In this document: positions 1-5,354 of the stretch, in pieces
How the letters are laid out: the number at the start of each line of letters is the position of its first letter
Position numbering within the stretch: the first letter of the stretch is position 1
Assembly: GCA_017460265.1 (NCBI GenBank)
Contig: JAFUBJ010000465.1
Location: 1-5,825 of the forward strand
Source: Atopobiaceae bacterium
GTDB lineage: Bacteria; Actinomycetota; Coriobacteriia; Coriobacteriales; Atopobiaceae
Length of the DNA stretch: 5,825 nt
Direction: 5' to 3'
Made by a program: the position numbers and the translations under genes
The notes under the pieces: generated by a model
What the model was told of the DNA's origin: nothing
Seen by the model: the letters and a program-made list of their open reading frames with translations, nothing else
The model's database searches: none

Positions 1-997
1 CGTTGCCTAGGGTGTACATCTTGCAGAGCGGGGCCGTGCGCCCAGTGTCGGGGAAGTCGTAGGCAAAGCGTCCGCGCGTGAGCGAGGGGCAGCTTGCGGG
101 CTCCACGGCAACAAAGCGCGTGTCGGGACGCGCGCCCGTGAGCTTGTCGCGCATGAAGGGCGCGATGAGGCCGCCCAAGTTGGAGCCACCGCCTGCGCAG
201 CCCACCACCACATCGGGATACTCTCCCAGCTGCTCGAAGGCGGTATCGCACTCAAGACCGATGATGGACTGGTGCAGCAGCACCTGATTGAGCACGCTTC
301 CCAGCTGGTAGCGACCACGGTTCTCGGGCACGTGCAGCGCGCGCTCGACGGCCTCCGAGATGGCCGTTCCCAGCGAGCCCGTGTAGTTGGCGGGGTCCTC
401 CAGCATCTTACGGCCGATCTCGGTCGTGGCGGAGGGACTCGGTGTTCCCTGCGCGCCCATGGGCTCCATCACGGAGCGGCGGACGGGCGTCTGCGCGTAG
501 CTCGCGCGCACCATGAAGACGTCGCACTCAAGGTCGAAGCGCGCTGCCGCCTCCGAGAGGGCGGTGCCCCACTGGCCAGCGCCGGTCTCGGTAGTGATAG
601 TGGAGAGGCCCTGCTGGTAGGCGTAGTAGGCCTGGGCGAGCGCGGAGTTGAGCTTGTGCGAGCCGCTCGTGTTGTTGCCCTCAAACTTGTAGTAGATCTT
701 GGCGGGCGTGCCAAGCGCCTGCTCGAGGTTGTAGGCACGGCAGAGCGGGCTGGGGCGATAGATTTTGTACATCTCGCGGATGCCCTCGGGGATGGGCGTG
801 TAGCGTGTGTCGTCGTCAAGCTCCTGGTGGCAGAGCTCCTCGGCAAAGACGGGCGCGATGTGCGCCACCTCTGCGGGGACTCCGTTGGGCAGGAGCATGC
901 GCCCCGGCTTTGTGGGCATGTCCGCCCGTAGGTTGTAGTAGGTGGTGGGAATCTGGTCTTCGGACAGGTAGATGCGGTAGGGGTCCTTCTCGGCCAT
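1..997 (-). CDS. trpB2: TrpB2-type tryptophan synthase beta chain (3' part missing)
   Basis: A PLP-dependent enzyme that condenses indole with L-serine to make L-tryptophan in the cytoplasm. Reading leftward from the ATG at 997 gives 332 uninterrupted codons that run off the window. TrpB2 proteins are usually about 420-460 residues, so roughly a quarter is missing. The frame shows the PLP-lysine motif GSHKLN with Lys115, the catalytic-glutamate segment ETGAGQWG with Glu137, and the glycine-rich phosphate loop GGGSN at 269-273. The long N-terminal segment before RPSPLCRAYNLEQALG (81-96) and the GQWG variant, where classical TrpB has GQHG, point to the TrpB2 subgroup rather than TrpB1. The start is fixed by AGGAGG at 1004-1009, six bases upstream. 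No trpA or other trp gene is visible on this side. TrpB2 often acts without TrpA on free indole, so indole salvage is a reasonable inference. A T-box leader upstream controls it. Confidence 0.93.
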   Translation of the reverse strand, partial: MAEKDPYRIYLSEDQIPTTYYNLRADMPTKPGRMLLPNGVPAEVAHIAPVFAEELCHQELDDDTRYTPIPEGIREMYKIYRPSPLCRAYNLEQALGTPAKIYYKFEGNNTSGSHKLNSALAQAYYAYQQGLSTITTETGAGQWGTALSEAAARFDLECDVFMVRASYAQTPVRRSVMEPMGAQGTPSPSATTEIGRKMLEDPANYTGSLGTAISEAVERALHVPENRGRYQLGSVLNQVLLHQSIIGLECDTAFEQLGEYPDVVVGCAGGGSNLGGLIAPFMRDKLTGARPDTRFVAVEPASCPSLTRGRFAYDFPDTGRTAPLCKMYTLGN

Positions 998-1013
998 GGT
1001 CGGCCTCCTTTCT

Positions 1014-1027
1014 GCGCCCGCGGGCGC
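1014..1027. repeat. 14-bp perfect GC palindrome just upstream of the trpB2 ribosome site
   Basis: GCGCCCGCGGGCGC is a perfect palindrome four bases upstream of the trpB2 Shine-Dalgarno. A second small inverted repeat, TGGCCT-T-AGGCCA, lies at 1042-1054 just after the T-box terminator. In the trpB2 transcript these could form small hairpins between the terminator and the ribosome site, but neither overlaps the Shine-Dalgarno. No function is assigned; in GC-rich DNA such short palindromes may be chance. Confidence 0.4.
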
Positions 1028-1056
1028 TTTGAGGACGGACCTGGCCTTAGGCCATG

Positions 1057-1101
1057 AAAAAACGCCCATCCTCGACCTATAGGGGGTCTCGAGGACAAGC
1101 G
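1057..1101 (-). terminator. T-box-controlled intrinsic terminator of the trpB2 leader
   Basis: On the minus strand, the arm at 1101-1085 (core UCCUCGA) pairs with the arm at 1077-1063 (core UCGAGGA). Flanking GACC/GGUC-like and CGC/GCG pairs extend the stem, and a run of six U (1062-1057) follows. The same CCUCGA at 1094-1089 is also complementary to UCGAGG at 1143-1138, just upstream of and overlapping the T-box sequence. The terminator and the antiterminator are therefore mutually exclusive, as expected of a transcriptional T-box. Confidence 0.85.
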
Positions 1102-1372
1102 TCTACGCGTGCGAATGCACAGACACCTGCGGTGCCACCTCGATTAGCGAGCACGCATGCCCGCTCTCTCTGTGGGAGCCATCACTCCCTGCCCTGTGAC
1201 GGCGAGCATCCGTCGCGACTTCCACCCCATGACCTGGGGATTCTTCGCGCCCTCAGCGGGTCCATTATGCCTGCCAGCTACTGCTCGGATCTCAGCCACC
1301 CGAACTCTCTGTATGCGCCTCGGCAGGTTTTACTTCCGCTTCAAAGGTTTTGGCAACGCTATGCGGTTGTTG
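1057..1372 (-). promoter_or_regulatory. T-box riboswitch, tRNA-Trp specific, upstream of trpB2
   Basis: The minus-strand leader carries the T-box sequence AGGTGGCACCGCAG at 1140-1127 (family consensus AGGGTGGNACCGCG). Its UGGC bulge (1137-1134) would pair with a tRNA ending GCCA, which fits the G discriminator base of bacterial tRNA-Trp. Stem I is recognisable. Helix AGCGG/CCGCU is followed by the specifier loop, with AGUA on the 5' side and UGG then A on the 3' side (UGG at 1264-1262). Next come helix CCUGCC/GGCAGG and the distal AGAGAG...GGTGG element near 1310-1295. A UGA/GA bulge pair below the specifier resembles the usual K-turn. Stem III (AGCGGGC/GCUCGCU) directly precedes the T-box sequence. 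UGG is the tryptophan codon, so uncharged tRNA-Trp should stabilise the antiterminator and allow trpB2 transcription. The 5' end is estimated from the promoter guess and may be off by tens of bases. Confidence 0.9.
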
Positions 1373-1379
1373 GTGATTG

Positions 1380-1409
1380 AGTCTAGGGGAGCATGTGGTC
1401 TTGCGGCAA
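1380..1409 (-). promoter_or_regulatory. Candidate promoter for the T-box-trpB2 transcript
   Basis: On the minus strand, TTGCCG (1409-1404) and TAGACT (1385-1380) are separated by 18 bp. This would start transcription near 1373, about 20 bases before stem I of the T-box leader. The match to the consensus is only moderate, and it was chosen mainly because the position fits the leader. Confidence 0.35.
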
Positions 1410-1416
1410 CCGCAAG
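1400..1416. repeat. Perfect 7-bp inverted repeat overlapping the trpB2 -35 region
   Basis: CTTGCGG-CAA-CCGCAAG is a perfect inverted repeat with a 3-base centre. It is nested inside a looser CTAGG (1383-1387) / CCTAG (1420-1424) pair. It overlaps the candidate -35 of the trpB2 promoter and has no T-run on either side, so it is not an obvious terminator. An operator for a dimeric repressor is possible, but nothing in the window names one. Confidence 0.45.
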
Positions 1417-1485
1417 AAACCTAGTTGTTACCAAACGTCTTGGTCTTTGAATGCATGGAAGTGCGACTCGTTTCTATGAAGAGAA

Positions 1486-1502
1486 TTTGAAACAGAGTCA
1501 AA
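1486..1502. promoter_or_regulatory. Operator-like palindrome, copy 1
   Basis: TTTGAAACAGAGTCAAA is an imperfect palindrome: the 8-bp arms match at 6 positions around a central A. It is identical to copy 2 at 1518-1534 except at two central-left bases. It sits upstream of the probable -35 of the ATPase/yhgE operon. The size and symmetry suit a TetR-type dimer. Confidence 0.6.
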
Positions 1503-1517
1503 AATAGTAACTAGCTA

Positions 1518-1534
1518 TTTGACTCAGAGTCAAA
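1518..1534. promoter_or_regulatory. Operator-like palindrome, copy 2 (perfect)
   Basis: TTTGACTC-A-GAGTCAAA has perfect 8-bp arms around a single central base. Its left half contains the probable -35 hexamer TTGACT, so a bound protein would block RNA polymerase. The centre lies 32 bp from copy 1, about three helical turns, which puts both sites on the same DNA face. The tetR gene downstream is the obvious candidate regulator. However, the motif is not repeated in front of tetR, so autoregulation through it is not supported. Confidence 0.68.
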
Positions 1535-1546
1535 AAAGGGAATACT
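1519..1546 (+). promoter_or_regulatory. Promoter of the ATPase-yhgE operon
   Basis: TTGACT (1519-1524, five of six consensus bases) and AATACT (1541-1546, four of six) are separated by 16 bp in a locally AT-rich stretch. This predicts a start near 1553 and a leader of about 30 bases before the ATG at 1586. The -35 lies inside operator-like palindrome copy 2. Confidence 0.6.
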
Positions 1547-1585
1547 TGCACAGCGAAACGATGTCGGAAAAGGAGGAATCAGCTG

Positions 1586-2308
1586 ATGAAACAGCAACGT
1601 TGTGAGCAGGACCCACCGTTTATTGTGGTTCATAAGCTGGGCTTAAAGTCGCTGCGCGCCACGGCATACTCAGGAGTGGACCTTGAGGTCATGCAGGGGG
1701 GTGCACATGCCTTGTGCGGTGAGGACGGAAGTGGCAAGACCGAGCTTTTGCTCACGATTGCGGGGCGTATGCTCTGCACCGAGGGAACGCTCAAGGTTGC
1801 AGGCATCGATGCATCGCACCTTCGTGGGGTCGACAAGCTGCGCAAGCAGGCTGGTCTTGCCTTCTTCGAGCGCATCAACGACGTGGAGCGAGGCCTCAAG
1901 GTGAGGACCGTGACATCTGCAGAGCTGAGCCTTGCGGGAAGGCCCTCTGGCCGTGCCGCCACTATGGCGTATCTCGAGCGTTGGGGCCTCTCTGGTGTTA
2001 GCGAAAGCACTGTTGACTCGCTTGATGCCTATACCTATGACCTGCTGGGCATTGCGCTCGGCATGGCGGGAGACCCACTCGTGCTTGTGGTAAACGACAT
2101 CGAGAATGGCCTTACCGAGCATCAAACGGCCAAGCTTGCTGACCTGCTGTGCGATGTGGCTCACGAAACGAAGACCACCGTGGTTTGTGGCGTCACTGAC
2201 TACGACGTGGCGGCCCTGTTTGACTCGGCAAGCTGTCTCTCTGATGCCGCACGTTCCCAACGTGACGCCTACTGGCGCAAGCATTCAAACGAAAGGGAGG
2301 TGGCGTAA
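1586..2308 (+). CDS. Degenerate ABC-transporter-like ATPase partnered with YhgE
   Basis: A 240-residue soluble protein with the layout of an ABC nucleotide-binding domain. Walker A is intact: GEDGSGKT at 45-52 (Lys51, Thr52). Later motifs are recognisable by position but altered. The Q-loop region reads LAFFERIND (91-99) with no Gln. The LSGGQ signature position holds SLDAYTYD (145-152). The LLLLDEP segment reads LVVNDIENGL (167-176), so the Walker B Asp is Asn170 and the catalytic Glu is Asp171. The switch-histidine position reads GVTD (202-205), with Thr instead of His. The start is supported by AGGAGG at 1571-1576, nine bases upstream. The stop at 2308 is one base before the yhgE ATG, so the two are co-transcribed and probably act together at the membrane. 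It likely binds nucleotide; efficient hydrolysis is doubtful. Confidence is high that it is a real ABC-like gene, moderate for function. Confidence 0.85.
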   Translation: MKQQRCEQDPPFIVVHKLGLKSLRATAYSGVDLEVMQGGAHALCGEDGSGKTELLLTIAGRMLCTEGTLKVAGIDASHLRGVDKLRKQAGLAFFERINDVERGLKVRTVTSAELSLAGRPSGRAATMAYLERWGLSGVSESTVDSLDAYTYDLLGIALGMAGDPLVLVVNDIENGLTEHQTAKLADLLCDVAHETKTTVVCGVTDYDVAALFDSASCLSDAARSQRDAYWRKHSNEREVA

Positions 2309-2309
2309 T

Positions 2310-5276
2310 ATGACCAACCCTCTTCGTGGATTGAGGTTCTCTTTGCTGGACTTCCACTCCGCACGGTCAAACACGGGCCTTAAGATCGCCATGCTCGGCA
2401 TAGCGCTCATCCCGCTCATCTATGGTGCCCTGTACCTCATGGCTTTCTACGACCCTTACGGCAAGCTTGACACGCTTCCCGTTGCGGTGGTGAATGAGGA
2501 CGTTCCGACCCGTACGTCGTCAGGTGAGCTTGTAAGTGCGGGAAATGACCTCGTGGACAAACTCAAGGAGTCTGACGCTCTCGACTGGCGTTTTGTGGAC
2601 GATCCGGCCGAGGCGGAGACAGGGCTTGAGAATGGTACCTATTACAACGTGGTGACCATCCCTGCCGACTTCTCCGAGAAGGTTGCCTCGGCCGATGGCT
2701 CCAATCCGGAGCGTGCACATCTCGAGCTGCGCACCAACGATGCCAATAACTACCTCTCGTCCATTCTTGGAGCCTCGGTCATGCGCGTGGTGACGGCCGA
2801 GACCAACTATGCCATTGGCGAGAACTACTACGTGCAGATCTTTGACTCCATCAAAGAGACGGGCGATTCGATCAAGGTCGCCTCTGACGGCGCGACCGAA
2901 TTGGCTGACGGCCTGGCTGACGCGCATGACGGGTCTCAGAAGATCACCGACGGTCTTGTCAGTGCCGAGGACGGCTCGAAGCAGCTTGGCGGCGGGCTTG
3001 CCGATGCGCACGACGGATCTGCCGCCATATCGGATGGCCTTGCGAGTGCAAGCGACGGCTCTGCCACGCTTGCCTCGGGCGTTGATGACGCCGCATCGGG
3101 CGCCAAGCAGCTTGCCGATGGCACCAAGCAACTCTCCGATGGCGCTCAGGAGGCTAAGCAGGGATCGTCAGCGCTCAGCCAGGGCCTTTCGCAGCTGGTT
3201 GACGGATCCTCTGCGCTGACGAATGGCCTTGACGCGACTAAGCAGGGCTCGTCTGCGCTCGCCAGCGGCTTGGGAGATCTCGAGAGTGGCTCCGACCAGC
3301 TTGACGCTGGAGTCGGTACTGCAAAGGCAGGGTCCGAGCGGCTAGCGAACGGCTTGGGAGACCTTGAGGAGGGCTCCGACCAGCTGAACGCTGGCGTCGG
3401 TGCCGCAAAGGATGGGTCCGCACAGCTTGCTGCGGGACTTGGTTCCCTTCAGGAGGGTTCTGACCAGCTTTCCTCGGGCCTCGCCTCTGTCAAGGATGGT
3501 GCCGACGCGCTGAAGGACGGCCTTGACGAGCTCTCCAGCAACACGGGCGCGCTTGTCTCTGGTGCCAATTCCCTCTCTGACGGGCTTGCGTCACTCGATG
3601 GTTCGCTTGGTCAGCTTGGCCAGGCAACCTCTGGAGCGCAGCAGTATGCTCAGGGCGCTTCCGACGCACTTGCCGGTGCCTCCCAGATCGTTGCGGCGCT
3701 CTCTGCTGGCGACAATCTGACGGAGGAGCAGGTGGCGTTGATCTCTCAGCTAAGCGCCGCCATCTCTGGTGCCCAGGGCGCCGCGGACCAGGCGGCGGGG
3801 CTTGCCGGACAGGCGTCGGGCGGCATATCGCAGGCGCAGGGCGGCGTCCAGGAGCTTTCTGCCGGTGCGGCTCAGCTCGCGGGAGGCGCGTCGCAGTTTA
3901 GTGACGCGGTGGCTCAGCTTGACGGCGGCGCGGGAAAGCTCGTTGGTGGCCTATCTCAGGTCCAGGCAGGAGCAGACGCACTTGGCTCGGGCATTGCCTC
4001 GGCGCATGACGGCGCGTCCCAGCTTGACGCTGGGATCAGCCAGGTCCAGACGGGTGCGGGTGCGCTTGGCATGGGCATTGCCTCGGCGCATGAGGGCGCA
4101 AACCAGCTCGACAGCGGCATCGGTCAGGTGCAGGCGGGCGCTACGGCGCTCGGTACGGGCATTGCCTCTGCGCACGAGGGCGCCAACCGTCTTGATGCGG
4201 GACTCGGTCAGGTTCAGGCAGGCGCGGGCACGCTCGGCGCGGGGATCACGTCCGCTCGTGACGGCGCTGCCGCGCTCGACGCGGGCGTGGGCCAGCTTGC
4301 CGGTGGCCTTGCTCAGGGTGTCGAGGGCTCCCAGAAACTCTCTGACGGCATGGGAAAGCTGTCGGCTGGTGCGGGCACGCTTCGTTCGGGCATTAGCCAG
4401 CTTCTTGATGGTTCGCGTACCCTTACCTCAGGCCTCACTGACGCGCAAGACGGTGCTGGAAGCCTGACGAGCGGTATCGATCAGCTTCGCAGCGGCTCTG
4501 CGACACTTACGAGCGGCCTTACCGATGCTCGCGATGGATCTCGCGAGCTTGCCGACGGCCTCACCGACGGAGTTGACAAGGTCGCTGACGCCACCAGTGG
4601 TGCTGACTCGAAGGCTTCCATGATGAGCCAGCCTGTGGAGCTCGAGCAGTCCCACTTCACTACGGTCGACAACTATGGCTCGGGTTTCGCGCCATACTTC
4701 ATCGCACTGGGCCTGTGGGTCGGCTCGCTCGTCATGACCTTCATCTTCAAACCGCTCAACGAGCGTCTCATCATTGGTGGCGCAAACCCCGTCGTGGCGG
4801 CTTTCGCAGGCCTTTCGCCTTGGCTGATTCTTGGCGCCATCCAGGCCGTGCTGCTTGCCGCGACAATCCAGTTTGCGTGCAAGATCTCCGTCGCTCATCC
4901 CGCGCCCTACTACCTGATTACCATCGCGGCGAGCTTCGTCTTCTGCGCCATGGTGCAGGCCATCGCTGCGGTCTTTGGATTCCCGGGCAAGTTTGTGGCG
5001 GTCGTGCTGCTCATGCTTCAGCTCACCACGGCAGCGGGAACCTTCCCCATCGAGACCGAGTTCCCCATCTTCCAGGCGTTGAGCCCTTACCTTCCCATGA
5101 CCTACGTGGTCCGCGCACTTAGGCAGGCCATGGCGGGGGCGGACCTTTCGCTTGTTGGGCAGTCGATTGCTGCGCTAGGAGCCTTCTTCCTCGTTTCGTT
5201 TGCGGTTACGAGTCTTGCTGCTTGGCGGCGGCGTCTTGTGACCATGAACGACCTTCATCCGCTCGTCGATCTGTAG
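2310..5276 (+). CDS. yhgE: YhgE/Pip-family membrane protein with a long heptad-repeat domain
   Basis: A 988-residue membrane protein. The cytoplasmic N-terminus is followed by a membrane segment at about 24-47, then the family hallmark DPYGKLDTLPVAVVNED (48-64) and an outside domain to about 185. Residues about 188-770 are heptads of the LxxGhxx type (h, hydrophobic), grouped in fours. They are interrupted at about 410-520 by an Ala/Gln/Ser-rich stretch containing LTEEQVALISQLSAA. The C-terminus has five predicted membrane helices: about 794-813, 827-859, 864-890, 891-912 and 946-970. This gives six in total, like an ABC-2 permease half with an external stalk. The frame is open upstream to 2106, but ATG 2310 is preferred. 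It has GGGAGG nine bases upstream, begins right after the ATPase stop, and gives a sensible membrane N-terminus. Known relatives include the lactococcal phage-infection protein Pip and, more distantly, EsaA of type VII secretion. The substrate is unknown. It is probably an exporter or envelope-spanning complex. Confidence 0.93.
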   Translation: MTNPLRGLRFSLLDFHSARSNTGLKIAMLGIALIPLIYGALYLMAFYDPYGKLDTLPVAVVNEDVPTRTSSGELVSAGNDLVDKLKESDALDWRFVDDPAEAETGLENGTYYNVVTIPADFSEKVASADGSNPERAHLELRTNDANNYLSSILGASVMRVVTAETNYAIGENYYVQIFDSIKETGDSIKVASDGATELADGLADAHDGSQKITDGLVSAEDGSKQLGGGLADAHDGSAAISDGLASASDGSATLASGVDDAASGAKQLADGTKQLSDGAQEAKQGSSALSQGLSQLVDGSSALTNGLDATKQGSSALASGLGDLESGSDQLDAGVGTAKAGSERLANGLGDLEEGSDQLNAGVGAAKDGSAQLAAGLGSLQEGSDQLSSGLASVKDGADALKDGLDELSSNTGALVSGANSLSDGLASLDGSLGQLGQATSGAQQYAQGASDALAGASQIVAALSAGDNLTEEQVALISQLSAAISGAQGAADQAAGLAGQASGGISQAQGGVQELSAGAAQLAGGASQFSDAVAQLDGGAGKLVGGLSQVQAGADALGSGIASAHDGASQLDAGISQVQTGAGALGMGIASAHEGANQLDSGIGQVQAGATALGTGIASAHEGANRLDAGLGQVQAGAGTLGAGITSARDGAAALDAGVGQLAGGLAQGVEGSQKLSDGMGKLSAGAGTLRSGISQLLDGSRTLTSGLTDAQDGAGSLTSGIDQLRSGSATLTSGLTDARDGSRELADGLTDGVDKVADATSGADSKASMMSQPVELEQSHFTTVDNYGSGFAPYFIALGLWVGSLVMTFIFKPLNERLIIGGANPVVAAFAGLSPWLILGAIQAVLLAATIQFACKISVAHPAPYYLITIAASFVFCAMVQAIAAVFGFPGKFVAVVLLMLQLTTAAGTFPIETEFPIFQALSPYLPMTYVVRALRQAMAGADLSLVGQSIAALGAFFLVSFAVTSLAAWRRRLVTMNDLHPLVDL
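3183..3518 (+). repeat. 84-bp tandem repeats in yhgE, block A
   Basis: Units begin at 3183, 3267, 3351 and 3435 at exact 84-bp spacing. Each encodes 28 residues (four heptads) of the type LGDLESGSDQLDAGVG. The units at 3267 and 3351 are closest in DNA (shared GGCTTGGGAGA starts); 3183 is the most diverged. Confidence 0.75.
3990..4325 (+). repeat. 84-bp tandem repeats in yhgE, block B
   Basis: Units begin at 3990, 4074, 4158 and 4242, again 84 bp apart. The first two share 25 of their first 26 bases (GGCATTGCCTCGGCGCATGA...), which suggests fairly recent duplication. The protein unit is LDAGISQVQTGAGA plus LGMGIASAHEGANQ, two 14-residue halves each with Gly at positions 4 and 11. Confidence 0.85.
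4347..4598 (+). repeat. 84-bp tandem repeats in yhgE, block C
   Basis: Units begin at 4347, 4431 and 4515 with 84-bp spacing (protein LTSGLTDAQDGAGS-type). The block is offset from block B by 21 bp, exactly one heptad. Growth and loss therefore seem to respect the 7-residue unit. Confidence 0.75.
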
Positions 5277-5293
5277 GCAGACAACAGCGGCGC

Positions 5294-5354
5294 AAAAAGT
5301 GCCCTTCCCGGATGGTAGAATCGTTGGGACTACCAGACGGGAAGGGCTATTTGT
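5294..5354 (+). terminator. Long hairpin between yhgE and tetR (terminator / translation insulator)
   Basis: GCCCTTCCCG (5301-5310) pairs perfectly with CGGGAAGGGC (5338-5347). Inside it, a tandem G-A/A-G mismatch (5311-5312 with 5336-5337) is followed by TGGTAG (5313-5318) paired with CTACCA (5330-5335), closing an 11-base loop. Outside, AAA and TTT (5296-5298, 5350-5352) can also pair. On the plus strand only a weak T-tract (TATTTGT) follows, so termination after yhgE may be partial. On the minus strand CACTTTTTG follows, a better T-run, so it may also stop antisense transcription. The right arm contains the tetR Shine-Dalgarno. Confidence 0.75.
5313..5321 (+). promoter_or_regulatory. Extended -10 promoter for tetR, inside the hairpin
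   Basis: TGGTAGAAT fits the extended -10 pattern TGnTATAAT, with one mismatch in the hexamer at 5316-5321. No -35 hexamer is found at 15-18 bp upstream, which extended -10 promoters can tolerate. Transcription would start near 5328, so the RNA would lack the hairpin's left arm and the tetR ribosome site would stay open. Confidence 0.55.

Noticed and set aside
272..931. Open plus-strand frame of 219 codons opposite trpB2
   Set aside because: It is antisense to a frame with clear TrpB2 catalytic motifs; its Arg/Gly/Val/Leu-rich composition is what high-GC antisense frames give.
1054..1450. Two overlapping plus-strand frames (about 100 codons each) across the intergenic region
   Set aside because: They lie over the antisense of the T-box leader, have no good ribosome site, and resemble no recognised protein.
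1561..1605. 14-codon upstream frame (MSEKEESADETATL) overlapping the ATPase start
   Set aside because: It has no ribosome site of its own, and the AGGAGG for the ATPase gene lies inside it; probably chance.
2219..2226. TTTGACTC half-site in the ATPase gene (another at about 2839-2846 in yhgE)
   Set aside because: Only half of the operator palindrome is present, and it encodes Phe-Asp-Ser in both genes, so it is likely a coding coincidence.
1670..2284. 204-codon minus-strand frame opposite the ATPase gene
   Set aside because: Antisense shadow; the plus-strand frame has a Walker A motif, a strong ribosome site and tight spacing to yhgE.
2106..2309. 68-codon upstream extension of the yhgE frame
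   Set aside because: It overlaps the ATPase gene in another frame. The ATG at 2310 has GGGAGG nine bases upstream and gives the expected YhgE N-terminus.
3769..4467. 232-codon alternate plus-strand frame within the yhgE repeats
   Set aside because: The 84-bp repeats keep off-frames open because 84 is divisible by three; the product is Arg/Ser-rich and has no domain.
3183..4598. Regularly spaced repeats as a possible CRISPR array
   Set aside because: The repeats are directly contiguous 84-bp coding units with no unique spacers, and they lie inside an open frame.
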